From NCBI GenBank assembly GCA_033795365.1, contig JARYGU010000019.1:48714-112713 (forward strand): a DNA stretch of 64,000 nucleotides. Direction: 5' to 3'. Under the pieces are notes generated by a model. That model did no database searches and was not told the DNA's origin. It was given only the letters and a program-made list of their open reading frames with translations. Position numbers and translations under genes: made by a program. Shown here piece by piece: positions 27,234-36,271 of the stretch; positions within the stretch are counted from its first letter, which is position 1, and every line of letters begins with the position of its first letter. This stretch comes from JARYGU01 sp033795365. GTDB lineage: Bacteria; Pseudomonadota; Alphaproteobacteria; Rhizobiales; Rhizobiaceae.

Positions 27234-27890
27234 CTAGCCTTTCGCCTTCGCCAGCTTTCCTGCCTCGCCGACCCAGTCGTCGCGGGCAATGCGCCCATCG
27301 AGACCGAGCTCGCCGTCTATCTTCTTCACATCCGCCGCCGAGAGCGCTGCAATATCGGCATACCGGGTCAATCCCATGCCGTTCAGCATCTGCTCCAGCT
27401 TCGGCCCGACGCCCGGAATCTTCTTCAGGTCGTCGGTCCTGGCCACTTTTCCCCCGGCTGCCTTTCTGGCCGCCGGTTGTTCTTTCTTCGTCTCGGTGGC
27501 CGGGCGTTCCGTCGCCCTTACCTGCCGGGACTTCGTTTCCTTGCGCGGTGCGGGCTTCGTCCGCACCGCCTTGGCTTTCGCCGGTGGTCCCGTTCGGCCC
27601 GGCCGAGACGCGGTCTCGGCGCTCGTTTCGCCTGGTGCCGGCGCGTCGGGCTCCACCCTGGTTCGCTCGGCGGCTCCCTGCATGGCGCCCATGACCAAAC
27701 CGGCGATCTGGCCGGCCATTCCGAAGCCGATCGCCGTTGCGGCGGCCATCGCGGCGACCGGGTGCGCCATCAGCGGATGAAGCGGAACCGCTGGCATATC
27801 CTTCAGCCAGGGTGCAAAACCGAACGGGTCGTCGGCCAGCGACTCCGGAGAGAGCTTTTCACCCCTCTCTTTTCCCGCCGGCCCAGCCAT
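27234..27890 (-). CDS. Complex I operon protein with C-terminal helix-hairpin-helix-like domain
   Basis: This 218-residue protein lies between nuoF and nuoG, starting 4 bases after the nuoF stop. An N-terminal segment (about residues 35-75) with one short hydrophobic stretch is followed by a long Ala/Pro/Lys-rich linker. The C-terminal domain of about 60 residues carries KIPGVGPKLEQMLNGMG and ends in RIARDDWVGEAGKLAKAKG. The same domain architecture ends NuoE in this operon. The GVGPK motif is a helix-hairpin-helix type also found in non-DNA proteins. Its function is not established; I infer an accessory role in complex I. Confidence 0.75.
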   Translation of the reverse strand: MAGPAGKERGEKLSPESLADDPFGFAPWLKDMPAVPLHPLMAHPVAAMAAATAIGFGMAGQIAGLVMGAMQGAAERTRVEPDAPAPGETSAETASRPGRTGPPAKAKAVRTKPAPRKETKSRQVRATERPATETKKEQPAARKAAGGKVARTDDLKKIPGVGPKLEQMLNGMGLTRYADIAALSAADVKKIDGELGLDGRIARDDWVGEAGKLAKAKG

Positions 27891-27894
27891 CCCG

Positions 27895-29199
<1,305 letters not shown>

Positions 29200-29210
29200 G
29201 GTTCACCTCT

Positions 29211-30416
29211 TTACCGCGGCTTCTTGCCGAAGACCCTGATGTACTCGGCTTCGCCGCCTTTGGCGAGCGCCTTGGCCTGCTTCACCCAGTCTTCACGTTC
29301 GATCCGACCCCTGAAGTTCAGGTAGCCGTCGACCCATTCGCGCTCCGCCTTCTTCCACGAGGCGACTTGCGCGAAGGTGAAGATGCCGAGTTCGTGCAGG
29401 ATGCCCTCGATCTTCGGACCGACGCCGGAGATGAGCTTGAGGTCGTCTATCGCCTCAGGCCGAGAGATCCCGGCCGGCCGGTTCCTGTCGTCGAGCGACG
29501 GGCGCTCGGAGGTCTTGCGCACGGCGGTAACACCGGGCGTGGCACCCGGTTCCGGCGGCGCGCCCTCCGCGGCACTGCCCGGACGCTTCGGATCGGGCTT
29601 GCGCTCTTCCTTCGCGGCCTCGACCTGGTTTTCCGAAGCCTTCACGTTGCGTGCCGCGCCGTTCGGAGCCGTCGCCGGCGTCTTCACCGCGCGGTTGGTC
29701 TCGTCGGTCGCGGTCTTCAGCCTGGCCGCATTCGAGGGCGGGACATGGACCACCTCTTCGCCAGATGACCTCTTGGCGCGGGAAGCTGTTTTCCCCCCTG
29801 GCGCATCGCCGTTGTTCAGCGTCGTCAATCCGCCGGCAGGAGCGGAATAGAAGCGCTCGATCTGCGGTCCCGGCTCGATCTCCGCACCCTTGCCCGCATC
29901 GAACGCATCGATGATCTCCTCAAGGCGCTCGGGCGTCAGGTCCTCGTAGCTGTCCTTGAAGATCATCACCATCGGCGCGTTGACGCAGGCGCCCTGACAC
30001 TCCACCTCTTCCCAGGAGAGCGTACCTGTCTCATTCAGCTCGAAGGGCTCGGCGTTTATCTTCTTCTTGCAGAGCTTGATCAGATCCTCGGCGCCGCGCA
30101 GCATGCAGGGCGTCGTGCCGCAGACCTGCACGTGAGCGCGCGTTCCGACAGGCTTCAGCTGGAACTGCGTATAGAAGGTCGCGACCTCGAGCACGCGGAT
30201 ATAGGCCATGCCGAGCATCTCGGCGATGGATTCGATCGCGGCCTTCGTCACCCAGCCGTCCTGCTCCTGCGCACGCATCAAAAGCGGGATGACGGCCGAC
30301 TGCTGCCGGCCTTCCGGATATTTGCGGATCGTTGCCTCCGCCCAGGCCGCGTTCTCTTCCGTGAAGACGAAGCCTGCCGGCTGGACATTGTCTTCGGCTA
30401 ATCGACGAACAGACAT
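29211..30416 (-). CDS. nuoE: NADH dehydrogenase I subunit E with long C-terminal extension
   Basis: Residues 1 to about 170 form the thioredoxin-like 2Fe-2S subunit. The cluster ligands are in VCGTTPCMLRG and the later ECQGACVNAPM. Residues 170-400 are an extension absent from E. coli NuoE: a charged, Pro/Ala/Lys-rich linker, then a helix-hairpin-helix-like domain (LKLISGVGPKIEGILHELG). The extension ends in a tail containing RIEREDWVKQAKALAKG. That tail resembles the end of the separate protein encoded between nuoF and nuoG. Confidence 0.94.
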   Translation of the reverse strand: MSVRRLAEDNVQPAGFVFTEENAAWAEATIRKYPEGRQQSAVIPLLMRAQEQDGWVTKAAIESIAEMLGMAYIRVLEVATFYTQFQLKPVGTRAHVQVCGTTPCMLRGAEDLIKLCKKKINAEPFELNETGTLSWEEVECQGACVNAPMVMIFKDSYEDLTPERLEEIIDAFDAGKGAEIEPGPQIERFYSAPAGGLTTLNNGDAPGGKTASRAKRSSGEEVVHVPPSNAARLKTATDETNRAVKTPATAPNGAARNVKASENQVEAAKEERKPDPKRPGSAAEGAPPEPGATPGVTAVRKTSERPSLDDRNRPAGISRPEAIDDLKLISGVGPKIEGILHELGIFTFAQVASWKKAEREWVDGYLNFRGRIEREDWVKQAKALAKGGEAEYIRVFGKKPR

Positions 30417-30420
30417 TCTT

Positions 30421-30624
30421 TCACGCCTTATCAGTTAGTCCGCCGCGCCGCCTCGCCGTTCCAGAGGCGAGCTTGCAGGCACGGGCCGGTTGTTCATTCT
30501 GAACCAAAATTACAGAGCGGCTGCCGGTCGCCGTCGTGGCGCCGATGCACAGTATACCGCGCATGCGGCCGGCAGCGACTGCGGCCGATGCGGCAACGGC
30601 AGGAACGCAAGCCGCATTCGGCAT
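30421..30624 (-). CDS. Possible 67-residue protein between nuoD and nuoE
   Basis: An ATG overlaps the nuoD stop codon (TGATG) and opens a 67-codon frame ending 4 bases before nuoE. The product is Ala-rich at the N-terminus (PNAACVPAVAASAAVAAG) with a short mildly hydrophobic segment. I recognise no family. The overlap suggests coupling, but composition alone could explain the open frame in GC-rich DNA. Confidence 0.35.
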   Translation of the reverse strand: MPNAACVPAVAASAAVAAGRMRGILCIGATTATGSRSVILVQNEQPARACKLASGTARRRGGLTDKA

Positions 30625-31814
30625 CAACGGTCCACCTCGCCGAAAACGATATCGAGCGAGCCCAGCACTGCCGAGACGTCGGCAAGCTGGTGACCCCGAC
30701 AGATGAAATCCATCGCCTGCAGATGAGCATAACCCGGCGCCCGGATCTTGCAGCGATAGGGCCTGTTGGTTCCGTCGGAGATGAGATAGACGCCGAATTC
30801 GCCCTTGGGCGCCTCGACGGCGGCATAAACCTCGCCCGCCGGCACGTGATAGCCTTCGGTGTAGAGCTTGAAATGGTGGATCAGCGCTTCCATCGAACGC
30901 TTCATCTGCCCGCGCTTCGGAGGCACGATCTTGCCGTCGAGCGAAGAGACGGGCCCCACCTTGGCATCGCCCAGCAGCCGATCGACGCACTGGCGCATGA
31001 TCTTCGCGGATTCGCGCATTTCTATCATGCGGATGAGATAGCGGTCGTAGCAATCGCCGTTCTTGCCGATCGGAATGTCGAAGTCGAGATCGGCATAGCA
31101 TTCATAGGGTTGCGACTTGCGCAGGTCCCAGGCAGCGCCCGAGCCGCGGACCATGACGCCGGAGAAGCCCCAAGCCCAGGCGTCCTCGAGCTTGACCACG
31201 CCGATATCGACGTTGCGCTGCTTGAAGATTCGGTTTCCGGTCAGAAGCTCGTCGATGTCGTCGACGGTCTTCAGGAAGGGATCGATCCACTTGCCGATGT
31301 CTTCCACCAGTTGATCCGGCAGGTCCTGATGGACGCCGCCCGGGCGGACATAGGCGGCATGCATGCGGCTGCCGGAGGCGCGCTCGTAGAAGACCATCAG
31401 CTTCTCGCGCTCCTCGAAGCCCCAGAGCGGCGGCGTCAGCGCGCCGACGTCCATCGCCTGCGTGGTGACGTTGAGGAGATGCGAGAGGATACGGCCGATT
31501 TCCGAATAGAGCACGCGGATCAACTGGCCGCGGATCGGAATATTGATGCCGAGCAGCTTTTCGACGGCGAGCGAATAGGCGTGCTCCTGGTTCATCGGGG
31601 CAACGTAATCGAGCCGGTCGAAATAGGGCAGCGCCTGAAGGTAGGTCTTGGTCTCGATCAGCTTTTCCGTGCCGCGATGCAGCAGGCCGATATGCGGATC
31701 GACGCGCTCGACGATCTCCCCGTCAAGCTCCAGGACGAGGCGCAGAACCCCGTGCGCAGCCGGATGCTGCGGGCCGAAGTTGATATTGAAGTTGCGGACG
31801 TTGTGTTCGGTCAT
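30624..31814 (-). CDS. nuoD: NADH dehydrogenase I subunit D
   Basis: This 396-residue subunit forms the quinone-binding pocket with NuoB. The N-terminus FNINFGPQHPAAHGVLRL and LHRGTEKLIE carry the quinone-site His, and the C-terminus is DIVFGEVDR. The gene is separated from nuoC by about 500 bases that hold an inserted repeat-flanked frame, whereas nuoC and nuoD are normally close or fused. Confidence 0.97.
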   Translation of the reverse strand: MTEHNVRNFNINFGPQHPAAHGVLRLVLELDGEIVERVDPHIGLLHRGTEKLIETKTYLQALPYFDRLDYVAPMNQEHAYSLAVEKLLGINIPIRGQLIRVLYSEIGRILSHLLNVTTQAMDVGALTPPLWGFEEREKLMVFYERASGSRMHAAYVRPGGVHQDLPDQLVEDIGKWIDPFLKTVDDIDELLTGNRIFKQRNVDIGVVKLEDAWAWGFSGVMVRGSGAAWDLRKSQPYECYADLDFDIPIGKNGDCYDRYLIRMIEMRESAKIMRQCVDRLLGDAKVGPVSSLDGKIVPPKRGQMKRSMEALIHHFKLYTEGYHVPAGEVYAAVEAPKGEFGVYLISDGTNRPYRCKIRAPGYAHLQAMDFICRGHQLADVSAVLGSLDIVFGEVDR

Positions 31815-31842
31815 GTGCGGCGCGCTCCGCGCTTGCAGAAGG

Positions 31843-31869
31843 GAATAGCGAATAGCGAATAGCGAATAG
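31843..31869 (+). repeat. Left 7-base tandem array (GAATAGC, nearly 4 copies)
   Basis: Three perfect GAATAGC units and a partial fourth lie between nuoD and the four-helix-bundle frame. The array is the inverted counterpart of the array at 32275-32302, so the two can pair into a long stem around the inserted gene. Confidence 0.9.
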
Positions 31870-31884
31870 TTCGGTTCGTTCTGG

Positions 31885-32244
31885 TCATGATTTTTCCTGC
31901 AGACTTCTGATCAGCGCGCGCAACATTCGTCCAATTTCATCACACTGCTCCATCAGGTTCTGAAACTGCTGCGCAGAGAGTATCGCCACCCTGTGCGCGA
32001 TGATCAGGTGTGTCTCCAATTCTTTCAAGGACCCCTGGGAAATCCTGAGAAACTGAATGAAACTACCGGTGTTTTCCCGGCCATGCCCTTCCGCAATGTT
32101 TGCCGCAACCGACGCGGCGGCTCTGCGAATTTGAGCTGTAAGTCCGTATATCTCATCTCTCGGAAATCCGCCGGTCGAGGTGTAGCACTGAACTGCGAGT
32201 TCGATTGCCGACTGCCAGACCTTGAGATCTTTGTAGGAGTTTAT
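31885..32244 (-). pseudogene. Four-helix-bundle (23S rRNA IVS-type) protein frame without a standard start
   Basis: The frame is open for 119 codons. It matches the four-helix-bundle family first seen in 23S rRNA intervening sequences and related to bAvd: SYKDLKVWQSAIELAVQCY, DEIYGLTAQIRRAAASVAAN, IAEGHGREN, and FLRISQGSLKELETHL. A perfect AAGGAGAGG lies 6-9 bases before ACG-ATA-AAC-TCC, exactly where relatives have ATG-AAC-TCC. The start is therefore ATA, or the gene is freshly inactivated. No internal stop or frameshift is present. Opposed 7-base arrays flank the unit inside the nuo operon, as in a mobile insertion. I list it as a pseudogene because of the start, but translation from ATA is possible. 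Confidence 0.78.
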
Positions 32245-32274
32245 CGTCTGCCTCTCCTTTCCTAAGGGCGATAA

Positions 32275-32302
32275 CTATTCGCTATTCGCTACTCGCTATT
32301 CG
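32275..32302 (+). repeat. Right 7-base tandem array (CTATTCG, 4 copies)
   Basis: Four CTATTCG units, one with a single change (CTACTCG), are the inverse of the GAATAGC array on the other side of the four-helix-bundle frame. Confidence 0.9.
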
Positions 32303-32322
32303 CCCATGCTCGATGCCTGCCG

Positions 32323-32925
32323 TCACTGCTTCGCCTTCTCATCCCCGGGAAGCACGTAATCCGTACCCTCCCAAGGTGACAGGAAGTCGAAGTTGCGGAA
32401 TTCCTGCTTCAGCTCGACGGGTTCGTAGACCACGCGCTTGACCTGGTCGTCGTATCGCACCTCGACGAAGCCGGTCGTCGGGAAGTCCTTGCGAAGCGGG
32501 TGGCCTTCGAAACCGTAATCCGTAAGGATACGGCGCAGATCGGGGTGGCCGGTGAACAGGATGCCGTACATGTCGTAGGCTTCGCGCTCGAACCAGTCGG
32601 CACCGGGATAGATCGCGCAGATCGAAGGAACTGGAACGTTCTCGCCGGTCTCGACCTTCACCCGCACGCGAAAATTCTGGCGCGGCGAAAGCAGATGATA
32701 GACCACGTCGAAGCGGTTTTCCCTCGCTGGCCAATCCACGCCGCAGACGTCGACCAGATTGACGAAACCGCACTGCACGTCGTCGCGCAGGAAGGTCAGA
32801 AGCTCGAGGATGTTCTCGCCGGTCGACTTGAGCGTCAGTTCGCCGAATGCGATGTCGGCGGAGGAAACAAGACCGCCGCGAACCTCACGGATATAGGAGG
32901 CAAGCTCCTGAAGGGCTTCACTCAT
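32323..32925 (-). CDS. nuoC: NADH dehydrogenase I subunit C
   Basis: This 200-residue peripheral subunit shows the 30-kDa-subunit signature ERE(A)YDMYGILFTGHPDLRRIL with GFEGHPLRKDFP. It is separate from NuoD, unlike the E. coli fusion. ATG 32925 gives MSEALQELASYI. Its stop lies about 20 bases from the right 7-base repeat array. Confidence 0.96.
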   Translation of the reverse strand: MSEALQELASYIREVRGGLVSSADIAFGELTLKSTGENILELLTFLRDDVQCGFVNLVDVCGVDWPARENRFDVVYHLLSPRQNFRVRVKVETGENVPVPSICAIYPGADWFEREAYDMYGILFTGHPDLRRILTDYGFEGHPLRKDFPTTGFVEVRYDDQVKRVVYEPVELKQEFRNFDFLSPWEGTDYVLPGDEKAKQ

Positions 32926-32945
32926 ATTTCTAAGGTCCTCTGCCC

Positions 32946-33527
32946 TTACCGTTCGATCGTTCCGGTGCGCCGGATCTTCTTCTGCAGCAGAAGCACGCCG
33001 TAAAGCAGCGCTTCCGCCGTGGGAGGACAGCCCGGAACGTAGATGTCGATCGGAACGATGCGATCGCAACCGCGCACCACCGCATAGGAATAGTGATAGT
33101 AACCGCCCCCGTTTGCGCAGGAGCCCATGGAGATCACGTAGCGCGGCTCCGGCATCTGGTCGTAGACCTTGCGCAGCGCAGGCGCCATCTTGTTGGTCAG
33201 CGTGCCGGCGACGATCATCACGTCGGATTGGCGCGGCGAGGCGCGCGGCGCGAAGCCGAACCGCTCTACGTCATAGCGCGGCATCGAAACCTGCATCATC
33301 TCGACGGCACAGCAGGCAAGACCGAAGGTCATCCACATCAGCGAGCCGGTGCGCGCCCAGTTGATCAGCTCGTCGGTGGAGGTGACGAGAAAGCCCTTGT
33401 CGGCGAGCTCGTTGTTGATCTCGCCGAAGAAGGCGTCGTTGCTGCCGACCGGCTTGCCGGTATTGGGATCGATAATCCCCTTCGGCTGCGGTGCGACGAG
33501 CGTCGTATGACCCTGAGCTACTCCCAT
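32946..33527 (-). CDS. nuoB: NADH dehydrogenase I subunit B
   Basis: This 193-residue subunit carries terminal cluster N2, which reduces quinone. The tandem-Cys ligands are in GLACCAVEMM, with others in MGSCANGGGYYHYSY and VPGCPPTAEALLYG. ATG 33527 gives MGVAQGHTTLVAPQP, resembling rhizobial NuoB. The start overlaps the nuoA 3' end by 10 bases. Confidence 0.97.
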   Translation of the reverse strand: MGVAQGHTTLVAPQPKGIIDPNTGKPVGSNDAFFGEINNELADKGFLVTSTDELINWARTGSLMWMTFGLACCAVEMMQVSMPRYDVERFGFAPRASPRQSDVMIVAGTLTNKMAPALRKVYDQMPEPRYVISMGSCANGGGYYHYSYAVVRGCDRIVPIDIYVPGCPPTAEALLYGVLLLQKKIRRTGTIER

Positions 33528-33883
33528 TCGAGCGCCCCCTTCTTCCATTCATAGATAAAGCCGACGGTCAGCACGGCCAGGAAAACCATCATCGACCAGA
33601 AGCCGAACCAGCCCATGTCGCCGAAGGAGACGGCCCAGGGGAAAAGAAACGCCACTTCGAGATCGAAGATGATGAAGAGGATCGACACCAGATAGAAGCG
33701 GATGTCGAACTTCATGCGCGCATCGTCGAAGGCATTGAAGCCGCATTCATAAGCGGAAAGCTTTTCCGAATCGGGCGCCTTGTAGGCGACGGCGAAAGGC
33801 GCGATCAGAAGCGCAAGGCCGATCACGAGCGCGATGCCGATAAAGATGGCGATCGGAATATAGGAGCCGAGAAGGTCTGTCAT
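33518..33883 (-). CDS. nuoA: NADH dehydrogenase I subunit A
   Basis: This 121-residue, three-helix membrane subunit has the conserved KLSAYECGFNAFDDARMKFDIRFYLVSILFIIFDLEVAFLFPW region, quoted here only by its ends (KLSAYECGFNAF and FDLEVAFLFPW). It is the first gene of the nuo operon. The operon promoter must lie in 33884-34235. Confidence 0.97.
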   Translation of the reverse strand: MTDLLGSYIPIAIFIGIALVIGLALLIAPFAVAYKAPDSEKLSAYECGFNAFDDARMKFDIRFYLVSILFIIFDLEVAFLFPWAVSFGDMGWFGFWSMMVFLAVLTVGFIYEWKKGALEWE

Positions 33884-34235
33884 TGTTGTCCGTCCTGCCT
33901 GCGAAGCGCCGGAGAGACGCCCATAGCCAAGTGGCCGTGCAAGCCGAAATTATGTTGCAACGCCAGAGTGGGTTAGCGCAGTGAGCGTCGCTGTGCAAGA
34001 CTTTGTGCGGCTTTCGGCCAAATGATTGCATATTTTAGCAACCGCCCTGAAGACCGCGATCGAAGCGATTTAAATGGTTACCAAAATGGCCCTGGCGAAA
34101 GCGAGACGTTTCGCCGCACGGCCCCGTCTCCTTCCGCCATGGACTAGGCAGACGCTGAAACGAAGATGCCCTATTCCCGCAACGACGGCGCCAGCGGCAT
34201 GTCGGCGGAAAGATCGAATACTGTCGATTGGGACA
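33884..34235 (-). other. nuo operon upstream region
   Basis: There is no credible gene in these 352 bases between nuoA and tRNA-Asp. A possible sigma-70 pair on the minus strand is TTGCAC, 17 bases, TAACCC near 33974-34002. I saw no clear operator or riboswitch. Confidence 0.35.
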
Positions 34236-34312
34236 TGGCGCGAGTGACGGGGCTCGAACCCGCGACCTCCGGCGTGACAGGCCGGCACTCTAACCGACTG
34301 AGCTACACCCGC
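34236..34312 (-). tRNA. tRNA-Asp (GTC)
   Basis: This 77-base cloverleaf has acceptor GCGGGTG pairing with CACTCGC (one G-U), D arm GCTCAGTCGGTTAGAGT, anticodon GTC, T arm GGTTCGAGCC and an encoded CCA. Confidence 0.97.
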
Positions 34313-34802
34313 TTGTCATCTCATGCGTCCGGGTGCCCTGGCACCCTCTCAAACCGCCTTGGGCCGTTCGATGTGCGGCTAACTAAGGGGTTCGTGTTTG
34401 GGTGTCAAGCAGGTTTGCGGACAAAACAAGGGAGCACCCGGAATTGTTTGCGGCCAGCCTCCTTCCAGGAGCTTTCCGGCGACGCCTTGCCGTATATATG
34501 TATATATAATGTCGAAGGCGCCACCCTCCCGGCCACACGGAAGGCTTGGAAACTCCCGCCGGCAACCCTATCGACATTCTCGCGGCAACCGTCGCCGCAG
34601 ATGGGGCACGGCGTAGTCCGTAGCAGGGACGTTCGCGAGAGCCGCGGCGGCCCCCGCCCGCTGGAACGAACCCGCGCTTCAGGTCCACGCACCGGCTCCC
34701 CAAGACAGCCATCCCCAGCCGCACTGGAAAAAGTGCAAAAATCTTCACAAATGCTCTTGCGGTTTCAGTCGGATACGCATAGATCACGGCGACCAACGCG
34801 GC
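34313..34802. other. Intergenic region between tRNA-Asp and tRNA-Val
   Basis: These roughly 490 bases contain open frames on both strands but none with convincing protein character. A short AT palindrome (TATATATGTATATATA) lies near 34494-34510 and could belong to a promoter for tRNA-Val. Confidence 0.4.
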
Positions 34803-34878
34803 GGGCGATTAGCTCAGTTGGTAGAGCGCCTCGTTTACACCGAGGATGTCGGGAGTTCGAGTCTCTCATCGCCCACCA
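34803..34878 (+). tRNA. tRNA-Val (TAC)
   Basis: This 76-base cloverleaf has acceptor GGGCGAT/ATCGCCC, anticodon TAC in loop TTTACAC, T arm GAGTTCGAGTC and an encoded CCA. Its 3' end faces the prophage and is the likely attachment site. Confidence 0.97.
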
Positions 34879-34905
34879 AATTTTCGCTCAAAAATGCATC
34901 CTAAG

Positions 34906-34936
34906 GCCCTGCAAACGCGGGGCTTTTCTTGTTTTT
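34906..34936 (+). terminator. Intrinsic terminator after tRNA-Val
   Basis: A seven-pair stem (GCCCTGC / GCGGGGC, one G-U) with an AAAC loop is followed by TTTTCTTGTTTTT. Confidence 0.8.
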
Positions 34937-35034
34937 AGCGCCTCAACGAATCCCTCACCCACCCCCTCACTGCGGCCATTGATTCCATTGAGAAACCCGC
35001 TACGATCCCCTCACTTTTTTCGAGGGATATACGC

Positions 35035-35211
35035 ATGGCGAAAGAACGACCGGATATCGAATCGGTGAATGGTTATGAGGTGATTGAGGTTCCTGGACCG
35101 ATCTTCAAAGTTTACGACGACAGCCGACAATATGGTGCTGATTTTAAGACCTTCGATGAGGCTGTAGCGCATGCAAGGACTTTGCCGAGCCGCGATACGC
35201 CACGTCGTTAG
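35035..35211 (+). CDS. 58-residue conserved-looking small protein
   Basis: ATG 35035 follows GAGGGAT. The product (MAKERPDIESVNGYEVIEVP, ending HARTLPSRDTPRR) is acidic with no membrane segment or known motif. It contains a beta-rich first half and a helix with FKTFDEAVAHA, which recalls small DUF2188-like or phage-edge proteins. It overlaps the start of the SNase gene by 41 bases. Confidence 0.6.
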   Translation: MAKERPDIESVNGYEVIEVPGPIFKVYDDSRQYGADFKTFDEAVAHARTLPSRDTPRR

Positions 35212-35641
35212 ACGGTTCGGCCGCATAGCGATAACATTTATCGGTGTGACCATCGTAGCCGCGCCATCGGCTGCAATCGAACTATGCGTAGGCGGCAACA
35301 GGGCCGCGCGCCAGGTGACCTGTCTTGTCGATGGAGACACGGGCTGGGAGAACGGCGTTAAATGGCGCCTCGTCGACATAGATGCTCCCGAGATAAGCAA
35401 GGCTGAATGCGCCGAGGAGATCGTTCTCGGCGAATGGTCGGTCAAGCGTTTGATGGAGCTGATGAGCGGCGGATACACTATCGAGCGTTCCGGCGCCAAA
35501 GACCGGACGCGAGATCGCCGGGAACTCGTGCGCGTGATCCTGCCGGACGGACGCGATGCGGGAAGGGTGCTCCTCAGTGAGGGGCTGGCTCAGCGGTGGC
35601 CTAACAAGGGCAACAGATGGTGCCGAGTTCTGGCCGACTGA
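35171..35641 (+). CDS. Exported staphylococcal-nuclease-like protein
   Basis: A basic N-terminus and hydrophobic stretch (IAITFIGVTIVAAPSAA) form a signal peptide in this 156-residue protein. The SNase fold follows: CLVDGDTGW, KWRLVDIDAPEI with the conserved Arg and Glu positions, and a second basic segment (DRTRDRREL). It ends GLAQRWPNKGNRWC. It should act on nucleic acids in the periplasm or outside, if active. The calcium and catalytic residues are only partly recognisable. It sits upstream of the LexA-controlled operon but before its promoter. Confidence 0.75.
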   Translation: MQGLCRAAIRHVVRRFGRIAITFIGVTIVAAPSAAIELCVGGNRAARQVTCLVDGDTGWENGVKWRLVDIDAPEISKAECAEEIVLGEWSVKRLMELMSGGYTIERSGAKDRTRDRRELVRVILPDGRDAGRVLLSEGLAQRWPNKGNRWCRVLAD

Positions 35642-35672
35642 AGCGGTATTCGTCCCTCCCCTGATCAAGCGC

Positions 35673-35706
35673 TTGACTCTCGCTCCGCTGAGAACATAAT
35701 AAGAAC
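35673..35706 (+). promoter_or_regulatory. SOS promoter: sigma-70 boxes embedded in a LexA operator
   Basis: TTGACT (35673-35678), 17 bases, then ATAATA (35696-35701) form a near-consensus promoter. An exact LexA operator GAAC-N7-GAAC (35692-35706) encloses the -10 element. It drives the genes from 35785 to 37864, which end at a strong terminator. Confidence 0.85.
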
Positions 35707-35784
35707 ATCTCCGGCGTTGGAGGCGCGCCATCTGAAAAATCGAAAACCAGCAAACTGCTGTGTCCAACACAGGAGAATGGAGAA

Positions 35785-35997
35785 GTGTGCGCTACCGCAA
35801 CCGCCGAAGAAGACAACCAGCCAGACGAACTGGAAGCCGTGCTCGCCTATCATGACGGCGATGCCGAAGCAGCAATTCGCACACTGCTTGCCGATTGTGC
35901 GCATCTGCGCGGGCAGTTGGCGCTTGCAAGCGGCGTGATCAGCAAGGGCTTTGTGCGGGGGTGGAACCCTGAAGAAGAACGGCAGGACGTACGTTGA
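35785..35997 (+). CDS. 70-residue acidic protein, first gene of the SOS operon
   Basis: The start is GTG at 35785, with AGGAGAATGGAG just upstream. The product is acidic and helical (EDNQPDELEAVLAYHDGDAE and IRTLLADCAHLRGQLALASG). No known domain is recognised. The gene ends 9 bases before the zinc-ribbon gene. Confidence 0.6.
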   Translation: MCATATAEEDNQPDELEAVLAYHDGDAEAAIRTLLADCAHLRGQLALASGVISKGFVRGWNPEEERQDVR

Positions 35998-36006
35998 CGG
36001 TCGGCT

Positions 36007-36267
36007 ATGGCAAGGGAATTGAAATCGCTGGACCAGGCGGCCCGTCATCGGATGCTGATAACGGCAGAGTGCCGAAGATGCGGGCGGCGCGGAACGTTTC
36101 TGGCGAAAGACCTTGTCGATATCTGTGGCGGCAGCCGATCGCCGCATAACCTGCGATTCCGCTGCAGTGAATGCAACATTCGTAACTGCAAGGTCTACAT
36201 GTCCTTCCCTGATTTTTCGCGAAAGCCGGAAATCGTTGTTTGGCGGCCGGTGAAATACAAGGGGTGA
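36007..36267 (+). CDS. Zinc-ribbon-like 86-residue protein
   Basis: Two Cys pairs (ECRRCGRRG near residue 22 and RCSECNIRNC near residue 52) can form a treble-clef or ribbon zinc site. The segment between contains FLAKDLVDICGGSRSPHN. The C-terminus is basic and beta-rich. It is the second gene of the LexA-controlled operon, 4 bases before the next start. A nucleic-acid-binding role is inferred only from the fold and context. Confidence 0.7.
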   Translation: MARELKSLDQAARHRMLITAECRRCGRRGTFLAKDLVDICGGSRSPHNLRFRCSECNIRNCKVYMSFPDFSRKPEIVVWRPVKYKG

Positions 36268-36271
36268 AGCG

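Noticed and set aside
34166..35068. 300-codon frame spanning both tRNAs
   Set aside because: It reads through tRNA genes and a terminator, which a real protein gene would not do.
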